Assembly (NCBI RefSeq): GCF_000353285.1
Contig: NZ_KB731324.1
Location: forward strand, 3,490,577-3,554,576
Length of the DNA stretch: 64,000 nucleotides
DNA from: Leptolyngbya boryana PCC 6306
GTDB lineage: Bacteria; Cyanobacteriota; Cyanobacteriia; Leptolyngbyales; Leptolyngbyaceae
Direction: 5' to 3'
Position 1 is the first letter of the stretch; each line of letters opens with the position of its first letter. A program made the translations under genes and the position numbers. Below the pieces are notes generated by a model. That model saw only the letters and a list, made by a program, of their open reading frames with translations. It was not told the DNA's origin and searched no databases. Positions 26,510 to 36,470 of the stretch are shown piece by piece.

Positions 26510-29500
26510 CTAAGCAAAGAAGAAGGCTGCTTGATTCCCGATTGCTAGGTTCTGGCTAATATTGCTCGAAGTAAAGCCAGTTGTATTCATTAGAACCATC
26601 AATTGTGTTCCCTTGCCAAATCCCAAAGATTGATTTTGCAAGTAAAGGGATGTTGTAGCTCCATTATCTACTACATCGATATTGATCGCGCTATCAATTC
26701 TGAGTTGGTCACCACCGACTCCTCGCCGGAAATTAGTCACCGTATCCCGACCATCTCCCGCAGCATAGATCACAAGATCGATCGCTTGATCTAAACCTAA
26801 ATCGATCGTGTCGTTGCCCAGTCCTCCAATGAGAATGTCCGCTCCAGCATTACCTCGCAAGTTGTCTGCGCCTGCTAAGCCGATCAACGTATTGTTCTCG
26901 TTATTGCCGAAAATTTGGTTGTTGAGAGCGTTACCCGTACCGTTTTGAGCATTTCCAGTCAGGGTCAGATTCTCAACGTTATCGCTCAAAATCCAATTGA
27001 CTGAAGCGTTAACAGAATCAATTCCTTGATTCAAAGCTTCGACGATGACATCAGCAAGATTATCAACCACATAAGTATCGTCGCCAAGTCCTCCGATAAG
27101 TGTATCTGCTCCTAAACTTCCATCGAGCCTGTCATTTCCTGCGCCTCCGGTTAAGCGGTTATTTCCAGCATTTCCAACCAAAATATTTGCAAGATCATTT
27201 CCAGTTCCATCGATCGCAGCCGAACCCGTTAAAGTTAGATTTTCGACATGAGAAGAGAGCGTATAACTCACAGAGGAAATCACTGAGTCAACCCCTTGGT
27301 TTGCGAGTTCGGTAATCGTATCGCTAGCAGACTGGATGAGATAAGTGTCATTGCCAAAGCCACCAATCAGGGTATTCGTGCCACCTCCACCACTGAGGGT
27401 ATCATTGCCAGAGCTACCATTGAGGATGTCATTACCAGAGCCACCCCAAACTGAGTCAGCACCACCACTTCCAGAGAACGTAATTGCACCTGCATATCCT
27501 GAAAAATCGAATTCTTCAAAGTTGCGAATCACTAATCCTGAAACATTCGTAATTTGTGAGTTGAAGTTGGTCACGTCTACTGTAATCGCCATAGTTCCAT
27601 TGTTTAGAACAAAGCGATCTCTGCCATCACTCCCATTAAACTGATCGTTTTGCTGCACTTGAGCATAGTCAACCGTCACTCGATCGTCACTGTACCCACC
27701 AATAAACCAATCGCGTGCATTACTTCCAGCGAATGCGATCGCGCCAATATACTGACTAAAATCAAACTCTTCAAAATTTTGAACAGTTAGCCCTGCAACG
27801 CCGCTGATTTGATTACTGGTATCTGCTGGATTGACTGTAAGAGCCACATTCCCAAAACTGAGAACAAAGCGATCGTTACCGCTACCACCGTCTACTCGAT
27901 CGTTTTGCAATACCTGCTCGTATAGAGCACTAACAGTGTCATTCCCTCCCCCCGCATTCAGCTGATCTGTTCTCAATGTCAGTGTGAAGGTTTCATCAGC
28001 ATTCGTTCCATTGATGTTGTTTCCAACATTGACAACGATCGATTGACTGACCTGAAGCGCTGTAGTACCACTGTCGCCATTGCCATTGTCATTGACTGTA
28101 ACTGAAATCGTATCGCCTGTAGCAGCAGTACTCCGATAGGATAGAGATGCAAGTGCTGTATTTAGATTGTCGAGGCTACCCTGGATCTGAAAACTCTGAT
28201 CGTCGCTTCCATCACCTGTGATGAATGAAATTCCATTGACGACACCAAGTGAGAGTGTTCCGGTTCCAGCAGAGAGCGTCACTGTAAGAGGAATCGCATT
28301 ATTTGCATCGACATCGTTGATACTAATGCCAGAAATTGCCGTTGAACTATTCTCAGCAACGTTCTGCGTTCCAGGAATACTGAGAAGTGGAGCATCATTG
28401 ACCGCAGTGATACTCAGGGTTGTCGTAGCAGGTGTACTTGTTTGCGTACCATCTAATAAGACGAATTGAATTTGGCGATTCGTCGTGTTGGGATTGTCGC
28501 TGAGGTTACGGTAGGTAATCGATTTCAGCGCAGCTTCGTAGTTTGCGATCGAGGTTGTTCCAGTGAGTGTAAGAACACCATTGTTGAAGCTGCCTGTGAT
28601 GCCGTTTTGGTTAACAAAGAGAAGCTCGTCCTGTGCTGCGACAAAATTCGCGATCGTAATAATCGCTCCAGTCATATTAGAGTTGGAACTCGTTATTGTA
28701 AGACCAGAGCTAGCTAGGGTTGCAGTGCCGTTTTCGGTAAAACTTGTCGCAAAATTGATCCCTGGATTTGCGCCATTGAGATCGAGCGCAATCGGTGGTC
28801 TGAGTTCAATCGATCGATTGACCTGAATTGGAGTGATTCCGTTATCTCCATTTCCGTTATCGTTGACTGTAATGGAGAATGTATCAGTCGAGCTACCATT
28901 AGCACGGTAGGATAGAGATGCAAGTGCTGTATTCAGATCACTGAGACTGCCGCGAATCTCAAAGCTCTGATCGTCGCTGCCATCACCTGAGACAAAAGTA
29001 ATTCCAGTGACTGTACCGAGTGAAATAGTTCCAGTTCCAACAGAGACAATCACATTTAGAGGAATCGCATTGTTAGCATCAATATCATTAATACTAATGC
29101 CTGAAACGGGAGTTAATCCGCTAGGGATAAAGCCTTGACTGGTAGGAGCATTAAGAACTGGACTGTCGTTGAGTGCAGTAATGCTGACTGTTGTGGTTGC
29201 AACTGGGCTAGAGCGAGTGTCATCAAATAGGACAAACTGAATCTGACGATTTGTCGTATTGGGATTGTCGCTGAGGTTGCGGTAAGTAATCGATTTGAGC
29301 GCAGTTTGGTAATTCGCGATCGAGGTTGTTCCAGTCAGTGTAAGGACACCATTGGTAAAACTGCCTGTAATCCCATTTTGATTGGTAAATAGCAGCTCGT
29401 CTTCTGCAACGAAATTGGCAATTGTAATCGTTGCTCGATCGATCTCAGTGTCAGAATTAGTAATTGCGAGGGCAGAACTGGTGAGAGTTAGTGGCGCACC

Positions 29501-31387
29501 ATTTTCGGTAAAGCTTACAGCGAAGTTGCTGCCCGCAGATGCGCCGTTGAGATCAAGCGTGAGCGGAGTTGGAGGCTCTAGTTTCCATAAGCGATTGCTA
29601 GAGCTATCGGTTGCTGAGAAGTATAGTGTTCCGTTGACATTGATCAGATTGTCAACAGTAGAACCAGTAACACCTGCTCGAATGTTATTCACAAGCGATG
29701 CTTGACCCGTTATTGGGTCAACTTTCCAGAGTTCAAGCCCATTGATGCCATCGTTCGCCGAAAAATACAGCGTTCCATCTACATTCGTTAGAGATGCTGG
29801 ATTAGAACTACCAGCCGTGTTGATATCTCTGACTAGTACTGCTTGACCATTCGCATCAACCTTCCAAAGTTCTCGTCCATTTGTACCGTCATCTGCTGTA
29901 AAGTACAATGTCCCATTGACGTTGACTAACTCAGTCGTCGCCGTTGTTGTAAGAGAAGAACCACTTGGATTGATATTTGCTACCATTGAAGCCTGACCCG
30001 TTATTGGGTCAACTTTCCAGAGTTCACGTCCGTTTAAACCATCGTCCGCTGTAAAGTACAGCGTTCCATTCACATTTGTGAGTTTTCCTGGTAGAGAACC
30101 TGTCGTTCCTGTTTGAATATCACTTACTAAAGATGCCTGTCCGTTCGTCGGATCAAACTTCCATAGTTCAGTTCCAGTTGCAGCGCTACCACTGGCTGAA
30201 AAGTAGAGAAGCCCGTTGACATTGGTTAGATTTGCAGGAGAAGAGCCTGCAATGCCTGATCGAACATTAGCAGCGAGTGAAGCAATGCCCGTAATTGGAT
30301 CGACCTTCCACAGTTCAAGGCCATTTGTGCTGTCTGTTGCTGCGAAGTACAGCGTTCCATTCACATTAGTTAGAGAAGTAGGCGCAGAACCTGCACTTGT
30401 GACAAGTTTTGCTTGCCCATCGATGGGATCAACTTTCCACAGTTTGCGACCTGTACCGTCATTTGCAGAAAAGTACAGTGTTCCGTCCAGATTAATCAAG
30501 TCTTGGGGATCAGCATTGCCTGTATTAGGATTGATATCCAGAACTAACGATGTTGTATTCGTTGCGGGATCGAACTTCCAGAGTTCACGACTGTTTGTAG
30601 GAGTAGTTGCAGTAAAGTAAAGTACTCCGTTTACATTGGTAAGTCTCTCTGGTGCAGAAGATCCAGTGCCTGAAACAATGTCGCTTACCAGCGTTGCATT
30701 ACCAGTTGTGGGATCAACTCTCCATAGTTCAGTGCCAGTGCCAGTGCCACTTGCAGCGAAGTACAGAACACCATCAACGTTGGCAAGCTGTCTTGGGGTG
30801 GTATATGTCGTTGCACCTATGACGCTAACAGGGAGATTGGTCAAAATCCCGCGATAGTTCGATCTCGCTTCCATCCCAAAAGCTAAGTCAGCCTGAATTT
30901 CCCCAGTTCTAACTTCTAACTCCCAATTCCCACCAAGTTCTGCACATCCTGTCTTGGTTGTAGAAGCTGCGATCGTGGCTCCTGTCAGTTCACTCATTTG
31001 TTGCAAAAGTGCCTCTGCACCTTGAGCGACTTCGCAACCATAAATTAAAATTTCTGCATCTGCGCTTAATGCTTCCGACCACTGCATCAGCGATCGCGCA
31101 TAAATTCTCATCGTTTCAGCACTCAATTGTGCTGTGCCTATTAAAATCGCGCCAGGAGTTCCATGAGAGATGAGATGAATCGCTTTAATCTGCCTACGAT
31201 TCTCTAACACTTCAGCGATCTGCACGATACCATCGCGATCGCCATCGAGCAAAATCACTTCAATCTGCGATCGCACTCCCGCAACGAGACTGGAAACCTC
31301 AGGAACAGACGGATCAACAAAGGCAATTTCAGCACGCTCGCAATGATTCAAAACAGCAGCGTCAAACTGGGGTGCAGAAGCAGACAT
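26510..31387 (-). CDS. Giant DUF4347/RTX calcium-binding surface protein
   Basis: A 1625-aa protein in four parts. Residues about 10-180 form a DUF4347 domain (IHLISHGTPGAILIG, ILIYGCEVAQG). Residues about 185-620 hold nine repeats of about 47 residues with the pattern LTNVNGTLYFSA-DG-x-NG-ELWKVDP, probably beta-propeller-like. Residues about 630-1120 hold two related cadherin/Ig-like tandem units, each with FTENG and TSIANY-ALKSITYRNLSDN. Residues about 1125-1600 carry RTX nonapeptides (GGxGNDxLxG) in several blocks. There is no Sec signal peptide. RTX plus DUF4347 proteins are usually exported by type I secretion with a C-terminal signal. A Ca2+-dependent adhesin or surface-layer role is inferred. 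No ABC/HlyD genes lie nearby. Confidence 0.88.
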   Translation of the reverse strand: MSASAPQFDAAVLNHCERAEIAFVDPSVPEVSSLVAGVRSQIEVILLDGDRDGIVQIAEVLENRRQIKAIHLISHGTPGAILIGTAQLSAETMRIYARSLMQWSEALSADAEILIYGCEVAQGAEALLQQMSELTGATIAASTTKTGCAELGGNWELEVRTGEIQADLAFGMEARSNYRGILTNLPVSVIGATTYTTPRQLANVDGVLYFAASGTGTGTELWRVDPTTGNATLVSDIVSGTGSSAPERLTNVNGVLYFTATTPTNSRELWKFDPATNTTSLVLDINPNTGNADPQDLINLDGTLYFSANDGTGRKLWKVDPIDGQAKLVTSAGSAPTSLTNVNGTLYFAATDSTNGLELWKVDPITGIASLAANVRSGIAGSSPANLTNVNGLLYFSASGSAATGTELWKFDPTNGQASLVSDIQTGTTGSLPGKLTNVNGTLYFTADDGLNGRELWKVDPITGQASMVANINPSGSSLTTTATTELVNVNGTLYFTADDGTNGRELWKVDANGQAVLVRDINTAGSSNPASLTNVDGTLYFSANDGINGLELWKVDPITGQASLVNNIRAGVTGSTVDNLINVNGTLYFSATDSSSNRLWKLEPPTPLTLDLNGASAGSNFAVSFTENGAPLTLTSSALAITNSDTEIDRATITIANFVAEDELLFTNQNGITGSFTNGVLTLTGTTSIANYQTALKSITYRNLSDNPNTTNRQIQFVLFDDTRSSPVATTTVSITALNDSPVLNAPTSQGFIPSGLTPVSGISINDIDANNAIPLNVIVSVGTGTISLGTVTGITFVSGDGSDDQSFEIRGSLSDLNTALASLSYRANGSSTDTFSITVNDNGNGDNGITPIQVNRSIELRPPIALDLNGANPGINFATSFTENGTATLASSGLTITSSNSNMTGAIITIANFVAAQDELLFVNQNGITGSFNNGVLTLTGTTSIANYEAALKSITYRNLSDNPNTTNRQIQFVLLDGTQTSTPATTTLSITAVNDAPLLSIPGTQNVAENSSTAISGISINDVDANNAIPLTVTLSAGTGTLSLGVVNGISFITGDGSDDQSFQIQGSLDNLNTALASLSYRSTAATGDTISVTVNDNGNGDSGTTALQVSQSIVVNVGNNINGTNADETFTLTLRTDQLNAGGGNDTVSALYEQVLQNDRVDGGSGNDRFVLSFGNVALTVNPADTSNQISGVAGLTVQNFEEFDFSQYIGAIAFAGSNARDWFIGGYSDDRVTVDYAQVQQNDQFNGSDGRDRFVLNNGTMAITVDVTNFNSQITNVSGLVIRNFEEFDFSGYAGAITFSGSGGADSVWGGSGNDILNGSSGNDTLSGGGGTNTLIGGFGNDTYLIQSASDTITELANQGVDSVISSVSYTLSSHVENLTLTGSAAIDGTGNDLANILVGNAGNNRLTGGAGNDRLDGSLGADTLIGGLGDDTYVVDNLADVIVEALNQGIDSVNASVNWILSDNVENLTLTGNAQNGTGNALNNQIFGNNENNTLIGLAGADNLRGNAGADILIGGLGNDTIDLGLDQAIDLVIYAAGDGRDTVTNFRRGVGGDQLRIDSAINIDVVDNGATTSLYLQNQSLGFGKGTQLMVLMNTTGFTSSNISQNLAIGNQAAFFFA

Positions 31388-31489
31388 TCTGGTGGACTCC
31401 TAACAGAACGTCTTTATCATTCCCGTCTGCGATCGCAACTTAAATAAGCTTATCTAGTGAAATTTCTCGAAGTCAGTAATAGAACTGAA

Positions 31490-31522
31490 CAACGGCATCT
31501 CTTAAATTTGGAGATGCCGTTG
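31490..31522 (-). terminator. Stem-loop downstream of thrS
   Basis: A perfect 12-bp inverted repeat (CAACGGCATCTC, 31490-31501; GAGATGCCGTTG, 31511-31522) 54 nt past the thrS stop. It probably ends the thrS transcript before the RTX gene; the minus-strand tail is only weakly T-rich. Confidence 0.55.
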
Positions 31523-31575
31523 CAACCGTGAAATCTCTGTGAAACTGCCAACATAAACTGGGCAGATTTTGCAGG

Positions 31576-33390
31576 CTAGAAATTCCCGTGAGTTGCGATC
31601 GCATGTTTAAGACGATCGATCACCTCACTGAGCGCAATTGCTCCTAATTCACCGGATGCACGCGTCCGAATATTCAACGCATTCGATTCGACCTCTTTCG
31701 CACCCACAACTGCCATCACCGGAATCTTTTCCTTCTCAGCATTGCGAATCAGTTTGCCCAATCGATCGCCGCTCGGCGCAACTTCCGCTCGAATTCCTGC
31801 AAGTTTCATTTGCTCGACAGCCTGCTTCGCAAATGGTAAAAATTCATCACTCACCGTGAGTAATCGAATCTGCTCAGGAGCCAGCCACACTGGGAAATCT
31901 CCCGCATACTCTTCGATCAGAATTCCGATCAATCGCTCTAACGAGCCAAACGGCGCACGATGAATCATTACAGGACGCTTACGGCTGCCGTCTTCTGCCA
32001 CATATTCGAGATCAAAGCGTTCCGGTAAGTTGTAATCGACTTGCACCGTTCCAAGCTGCCATTCTCGATCGAGCGCATCACTAAAGATAAAGTCCAATTT
32101 CGGTCCATAAAATGCTGCCTCTCCAATGCCCTCAAAATAGTTCATGCCCATCGTTTCGACTGCACGGCGAATTGCACCTTGAGCTTTCTCCCACGCCTCA
32201 TCAGACCCAATATATTTATCCGAGTCTGGATCACGGAAACTCAAACGAGCCTTAAAGTTTTTCAGTTGCAGACTCTTGAAGACCGATAAAATCAAATCCA
32301 CAACACTGAGAAACTCCGCATCAAGCTGTTCAGGCGTGACAAACAAGTGAGAGTCATCGACTGTAAAGCCTCGTACTCTCGTTAATCCGCCAAGTTCACC
32401 TGACTGTTCATAGCGGTAGACTGTCCCAAATTCTGCTAATCGCATCGGCAGATCTCGATACGATCGCAGTTCACTCTTATAGATCTGGATGTGGAACGGA
32501 CAGTTCATCGGCTTCATCACAAAGCCCTGTTCTTCGGTTCGAGCTTTGTCATCTTCCGCCATCATGGGGAACATATCTTCGCTGTACTTCTGCCAGTGAC
32601 CTGAAGTTTTAAACAGATCCACTTTGGCAATATGTGGCGTAACGACAGGCAGATAACCGCGTCTGGTCTGCTCTTGTTTGAGAAAGTCTTCTAGGGTTGA
32701 TCTCAGAATCGTTCCTTTGGGTGTCCACAGAGGTAATCCTGGTCCCACTAAATCCGAGAAAATAAACAATCCTAACTCTTTACCCAATTTTCGATGATCG
32801 CGCTTCATCGCTTCTTCTTTGCGGCGCTTGTATTCAGCTAACTGTTCAGGCGTTTCCCAAGCTGTGCCGTAAATGCGTTGAAGCTGAGCTTTAGTTTCAT
32901 CTCCGCGCCAATATGCACCCGCAACGGATTCAAGCTCGATCGCGTCTGGATTTAATTCTTCGGTCGTTTCTACGTGCGGGCCTGCACACAAATCCCACCA
33001 CTGATCGCCTAAGTGATAAATCGTGATCGGCTCTTGTTTGATATCGTCGAGAATCTCTAGCTTGTAAGGCTCATTCAGCGCTTGAATGCGGCTTTTTGCC
33101 TCTTCGCGGCTCACTTCTTCACGAATCACAGGCAATTTGCGCCGAATGATCTTCGCCATCTCTTTCTTGATCGCTTTGAGATCCTTTTCAGTAAAAGGCT
33201 CTGGGTTATCAAAATCGTAGTAAAACCCATTCTCAATCCAAGGCCCGATCGTCACCTGTGCTTTCGGAAAGAGCTTCTGAACCGCCATTGCCAATACGTG
33301 CGAAGTCGTATGGCGAATTTTCTTCAACGCTTCAGATTCGCTGGTTTTGGGCAAATAAATTTTTTCCGGCTGGTTTGAATCGGCAGACAT
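31576..33390 (-). CDS. thrS: Threonyl-tRNA synthetase
   Basis: It charges tRNA-Thr. The 604-aa class II synthetase lacks the N-terminal TGS domain of the E. coli enzyme and begins at the editing domain (HTTSHVLAMAVQKLFP, the HxxxH zinc/editing motif), as is usual for cyanobacteria. Catalytic motifs are present: PMNCPFHI with the zinc-binding Cys, RLAEFGTVYRYEQSGELGGLTRVRGF (motif 2), and HRAPFGSLERLIGIL (motif 3). The anticodon-binding domain follows. The ATG at 33390 (MSADSNQPEK) matches family length. An ATG at 33417 is possible, and the earlier one at 33459 is unlikely. Confidence 0.95.
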   Translation of the reverse strand: MSADSNQPEKIYLPKTSESEALKKIRHTTSHVLAMAVQKLFPKAQVTIGPWIENGFYYDFDNPEPFTEKDLKAIKKEMAKIIRRKLPVIREEVSREEAKSRIQALNEPYKLEILDDIKQEPITIYHLGDQWWDLCAGPHVETTEELNPDAIELESVAGAYWRGDETKAQLQRIYGTAWETPEQLAEYKRRKEEAMKRDHRKLGKELGLFIFSDLVGPGLPLWTPKGTILRSTLEDFLKQEQTRRGYLPVVTPHIAKVDLFKTSGHWQKYSEDMFPMMAEDDKARTEEQGFVMKPMNCPFHIQIYKSELRSYRDLPMRLAEFGTVYRYEQSGELGGLTRVRGFTVDDSHLFVTPEQLDAEFLSVVDLILSVFKSLQLKNFKARLSFRDPDSDKYIGSDEAWEKAQGAIRRAVETMGMNYFEGIGEAAFYGPKLDFIFSDALDREWQLGTVQVDYNLPERFDLEYVAEDGSRKRPVMIHRAPFGSLERLIGILIEEYAGDFPVWLAPEQIRLLTVSDEFLPFAKQAVEQMKLAGIRAEVAPSGDRLGKLIRNAEKEKIPVMAVVGAKEVESNALNIRTRASGELGAIALSEVIDRLKHAIATHGNF

Positions 33391-33532
33391 GGGACGAAGG
33401 CTAATAAAATCACCCATATATCTTACCGACCTCCCGGTAATTCGGGGTTGAATCTGCAAACTTTCAAGCTAAAATAGAAATGTTACGAAATGTAACGACT
33501 ATTAGGATTTGCTAACGCGATCGGTTTTCAAA

Positions 33533-33850
33533 ATGTTTAATCCCAATCACCCCGACTCCGACTTATTCAAAACCATCTTAGAACCGCTGCTCGACGACTT
33601 CGAGTACTGGTTTTCGCGCTCTCGCAGCCTGTTGGAAGAGCAGCACATTCCATTTCTCTCTGCAGACGAGCAGAAAGACCTCTTGCAGCGCGTGATGACC
33701 AGTCAGCAGGAAGTGAGCACGGTTCAGGCGTTGCTGAAAGCCACAGGGGGTCAGGCGGGAGTCGATTCATCCGTCTTAGTCACGTGGCATCATCTAGTGA
33801 GCGAATGTTGGCAAGTCAGTCTCAAACTGCGATCGCAGCAATCGAGTTGA
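33533..33850 (+). CDS. DUF2605 family protein
   Basis: A 105-aa acidic, helical soluble protein (DLFKTILEPLLDDFEYWFSRSRSLLE at 10-35, then LTxxEQxDLLQRV-like). It fits the cyanobacterial DUF2605 family of unknown function. It sits just upstream of a DUF2973 gene on the same strand. The ATG at 33533 begins MFNPNHPDSDL; a TTG at 33509 would add eight residues. Confidence 0.75.
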   Translation: MFNPNHPDSDLFKTILEPLLDDFEYWFSRSRSLLEEQHIPFLSADEQKDLLQRVMTSQQEVSTVQALLKATGGQAGVDSSVLVTWHHLVSECWQVSLKLRSQQSS

Positions 33851-33873
33851 GTTTTGCAAACTCTCTCTTTTTT
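33849..33873 (+). terminator. Terminator overlapping the DUF2605 stop
   Basis: A short perfect stem (GAGTTT/AAACTC, 33849-33854 and 33858-33863) followed by TCTCTTTTTT. Its 5' arm includes the last bases of the stop codon, so it may only partly stop transcription into the DUF2973 gene. Confidence 0.6.
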
Positions 33874-34003
33874 GGGATACCAGGAATCAGAAAAATCTGA
33901 GAAACTGTTAGATAATTAGAAAACGATTTTTCATAATTGCAAACCGGGAGCCGCAGCGCTTCCGGTAAATTCTCTTTTGTCAATCTCTATTGGCGCGAGG
34001 CGT

Positions 34004-34294
34004 ATGATTCTGCACCTACTTTATATTCTGGCTTTCACAGCATTGGCTTTCTTGGCAGTTGGCAATTTAATCCGGAATTTAATGACGTTGGGGGTTGAGT
34101 CGCAGCGTCAGTATCCTCCCGTCAAACAGAATCGTCCGACCCCTCATCCAGAGCTACTCGATGAGCATGGTCGCATGATTGACGAACCGCTGCTGGTCAT
34201 GCGATCGATGAGTGTGGAAGATGCCCGTGAACAGCTAGATGCCATCTATAAGTCCTCGCCAGGGGGGGAATCCGCACAGTCGGGTGACGAATAG
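34004..34294 (+). CDS. DUF2973 family membrane protein
   Basis: A 96-aa protein with one N-terminal transmembrane helix (3-25) and a cytoplasmic tail with PHPELLDEHGRMIDEPLLVMRSMSVEDAREQLDAIY, the conserved part of the cyanobacterial DUF2973 family. The function is unknown. The ATG at 34004 starts directly at the membrane segment; a TTG at 33977 would put charged residues in front. Confidence 0.75.
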   Translation: MILHLLYILAFTALAFLAVGNLIRNLMTLGVESQRQYPPVKQNRPTPHPELLDEHGRMIDEPLLVMRSMSVEDAREQLDAIYKSSPGGESAQSGDE

Positions 34295-34372
34295 CTAAAT
34301 TGAGAAACGCCATAATTATCAGTAAAGGTGCGGTTACGGTCGCGCCTTTTCTATTCTGATGAGGAAGGAGCG

Positions 34373-35623
34373 ATGAAGTGGGATAGTTCCTGGTTGAATC
34401 AAATTCGGGATGGGATGGCAGAAGCCACGAAGCGCGTCTCGATTGAACCTATGGCAAAGACGCTACAGAATTGGTTCAAGGTCGATGAAGCAGAAGTCGA
34501 AGAGATTTTGAAGAAAGTCAGATCGGAACTACCGACGACTGAAGCATTGCTGGTCGGCAAACCGCAATCAGGAAAATCTTCGATCGTTCGTGGTTTAACC
34601 GGCGTTTCGGCTGAAATCATTGGTCAAGGCTTTCGTCCGCATACCCAGTACACTCAACAATATTGCTATCCCACTGAGGATTTACCACTTGTCATTTTTA
34701 CAGATACGGTCGGCTTGGGAGATGGAACGCAAGCAACATCGGAAGTGATTCGCGAATTAGTGGGCGAATTGCAGTCGAGTGAATCTGAGACGAATGCCAA
34801 AATTTTACTGCTCACTGTTAAAATCAGTGATTTTGCAACGGATACGCTCAAACAGATTGCAGGTCGGATTCGGCAAAAACGCCCAGAAGTGCCTGTCTTA
34901 CTGGTTGTCACTTGTCTGCATGAACTCTATCCACCGGATGTGAGCGATCATCCTGAGTATCCACCAAATTTGGCAGAAGTCGATCGTGCGTTTACGCGCA
35001 TTCAAGAAGACTTTAAGGGCTTGTTCGACCGTGCCGTTTTGATCGATTTTACGTTGGAGGAAGATGAGTTTCATCCAACCTTTTATGGATTAGAGCCTTT
35101 GATGGATACGATCGCAGAATTGCTGCCGGAGGCTGAAGCAAGAACCATTTCGCAACTGTTAAGCGATCGAGATGCAGGGCAGCAAATTAGCGGTTTGTAT
35201 CGAGATGCTGCGCGACGTTATATCTTGCCGTTTTCCGTAATGGCAGGGGCAGCAGCAGCGATTCCTTTACCGTTAGCCACAATGCCCGTGTTGACTGCGC
35301 TACAAGTTTCGATGGTGGGAGCATTGGGACAGTTGTATGGACAGACGTTAAGCCCTTCACAGGCAGGTGGGGTCGTTAGTGCGATCGCGGGTGGATTTGT
35401 AGCACAAGCGATCGGGCGCGAATTGATTAAATTTGTGCCGGGGTTTGGCAGTGTGATTGCGGCTTCGTGGGCGAGTGCCTATACTTGGGCATTAGGCGAA
35501 GCAGCATGTGTGTATTTTGGGGATTTGATGGGTGGTAAAACGCCTGATCCGAAAAGGATTCAAGCTGCGATGCGGGAAGCTTTCAGCGATGCGAGACATC
35601 GATTTAAGACATCGAAGGGATAA
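34373..35623 (+). CDS. Membrane-associated GTPase with C-terminal DUF697-like region
   Basis: A 416-aa protein. The Era-like GTPase domain has a P-loop GKPQSGKSS (62-70), a switch region ending FTDTVGLGDG, and VVTCLHE in the position of the specificity loop, which lacks a clear NKxD. The C-terminal third is hydrophobic and glycine-rich (SVMAGAAAAIPLPLATMPVLTALQVSMV, then GFGSVIAASWASAYTWALGEAAC), as in DUF697/YcjF-like membrane anchors. The ATG at 34373 has GGAAGGAG upstream. It probably works at the cytoplasmic membrane in stress or envelope functions; this is inference. Confidence 0.8.
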   Translation: MKWDSSWLNQIRDGMAEATKRVSIEPMAKTLQNWFKVDEAEVEEILKKVRSELPTTEALLVGKPQSGKSSIVRGLTGVSAEIIGQGFRPHTQYTQQYCYPTEDLPLVIFTDTVGLGDGTQATSEVIRELVGELQSSESETNAKILLLTVKISDFATDTLKQIAGRIRQKRPEVPVLLVVTCLHELYPPDVSDHPEYPPNLAEVDRAFTRIQEDFKGLFDRAVLIDFTLEEDEFHPTFYGLEPLMDTIAELLPEAEARTISQLLSDRDAGQQISGLYRDAARRYILPFSVMAGAAAAIPLPLATMPVLTALQVSMVGALGQLYGQTLSPSQAGGVVSAIAGGFVAQAIGRELIKFVPGFGSVIAASWASAYTWALGEAACVYFGDLMGGKTPDPKRIQAAMREAFSDARHRFKTSKG

Positions 35624-35711
35624 GTCAAGTGAGTTAAAGATCAGTAGTTTGCAGGCGTTCGACTTCTGAAAGTCTCGGTTAGAATTTTCGTATCTGTCAC
35701 GTTATCGACGA

Positions 35712-36314
35712 ATGCATCTTCGCTTCTCGCAAGACATTGAATCTCTAATCAAGCGGCTATCCGAAGAACCGTTAACGATCGCGGCTATTCTCTCCGAAAC
35801 TTCAGAACGCGGATTTGGTCTCGTCATTGGACTAATGGTGATTCCTTTTCTCTTTCCTGTGCCGCCCGGGCTAACGGGAATTCCGGGTACGGCTTGTGTT
35901 TTGCTAGGTGTTCAAATGGCATTAGGAAGGCGTACCCCTTGGTTGCCCAAAAAAGTCGCCCGGTTTCGATTTCCGACGAGCTTTGCTAAACAGCTATTGC
36001 AGAATGTGCGACGAGTCACGCGCATTTTAGAGAAAATTACTCGTCCTCGGATGCGTCGAATTGCCGCGAATCCAAAAATTTGGCAATTCAATGGAATGTG
36101 CATCACTTGGCTTTCTATCTTGTTAATTGCACCGATTCCTTTGACGAATCCATTTCCCACGATCGGGATCTTACTCCTCGTCGTCGCGATGCTCGAATCA
36201 GATGGATTATTAATGTGCGTGGCTTATGGACTGACGACTGTGATTACAGGAATTTGTGCCACGATCGTTTACTTACTTTGGCGATCGCCAGAATTCATTC
36301 AGCAATGGCTATAA
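35712..36314 (+). CDS. ExoD-like exopolysaccharide synthesis protein
   Basis: A 200-aa protein with the ExoD pattern: an N-terminal helix with LIKRLSEEPLTIAAILSETSERGFGLVIGLMVIPFLFPVPPG, the central loop TPWLPKKVARFRFP, and a hydrophobic C-terminal half (LLIAPIPLTNPFPTIGILLLVVAMLESDG) ending in a last transmembrane helix. ExoD affects exopolysaccharide production in rhizobia; the mechanism is unknown. It lies 88 bp after the GTPase. Confidence 0.85.
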   Translation: MHLRFSQDIESLIKRLSEEPLTIAAILSETSERGFGLVIGLMVIPFLFPVPPGLTGIPGTACVLLGVQMALGRRTPWLPKKVARFRFPTSFAKQLLQNVRRVTRILEKITRPRMRRIAANPKIWQFNGMCITWLSILLIAPIPLTNPFPTIGILLLVVAMLESDGLLMCVAYGLTTVITGICATIVYLLWRSPEFIQQWL

Positions 36315-36347
36315 ATTCAGCTTCAAGCAATGTTGATCATTGAGGTG

Positions 36348-36417
36348 TAGAGGGTTGAGAGCTAGACAGTCTAGCACTGGAGAATTGAGAGTCCAACACA
36401 GTCACTCTCACCCTCTA
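36348..36417. terminator. Large stem-loop between convergent ExoD-like gene and speA
   Basis: An imperfect 13-bp stem (TAGAGGGTTGAGAG, 36348-36361; CTCTCACCCTCTA, 36405-36417; one bulge) enclosing a second small hairpin (CTAGAC-AG-TCTAG). It lies midway between two convergent stops and has no T-tract. Confidence 0.45.
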
Positions 36418-36470
36418 CTCGTATCAGCAAAGCTAGTAAAATTCATCCTTCCAGATGAAACGACCAGAAG

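Noticed and set aside
28218-30857. Several plus-strand frames with mutual similarity across the giant RTX gene
   Set aside because: They are antisense to the internal ELWK and cadherin-like repeats of the minus-strand gene.
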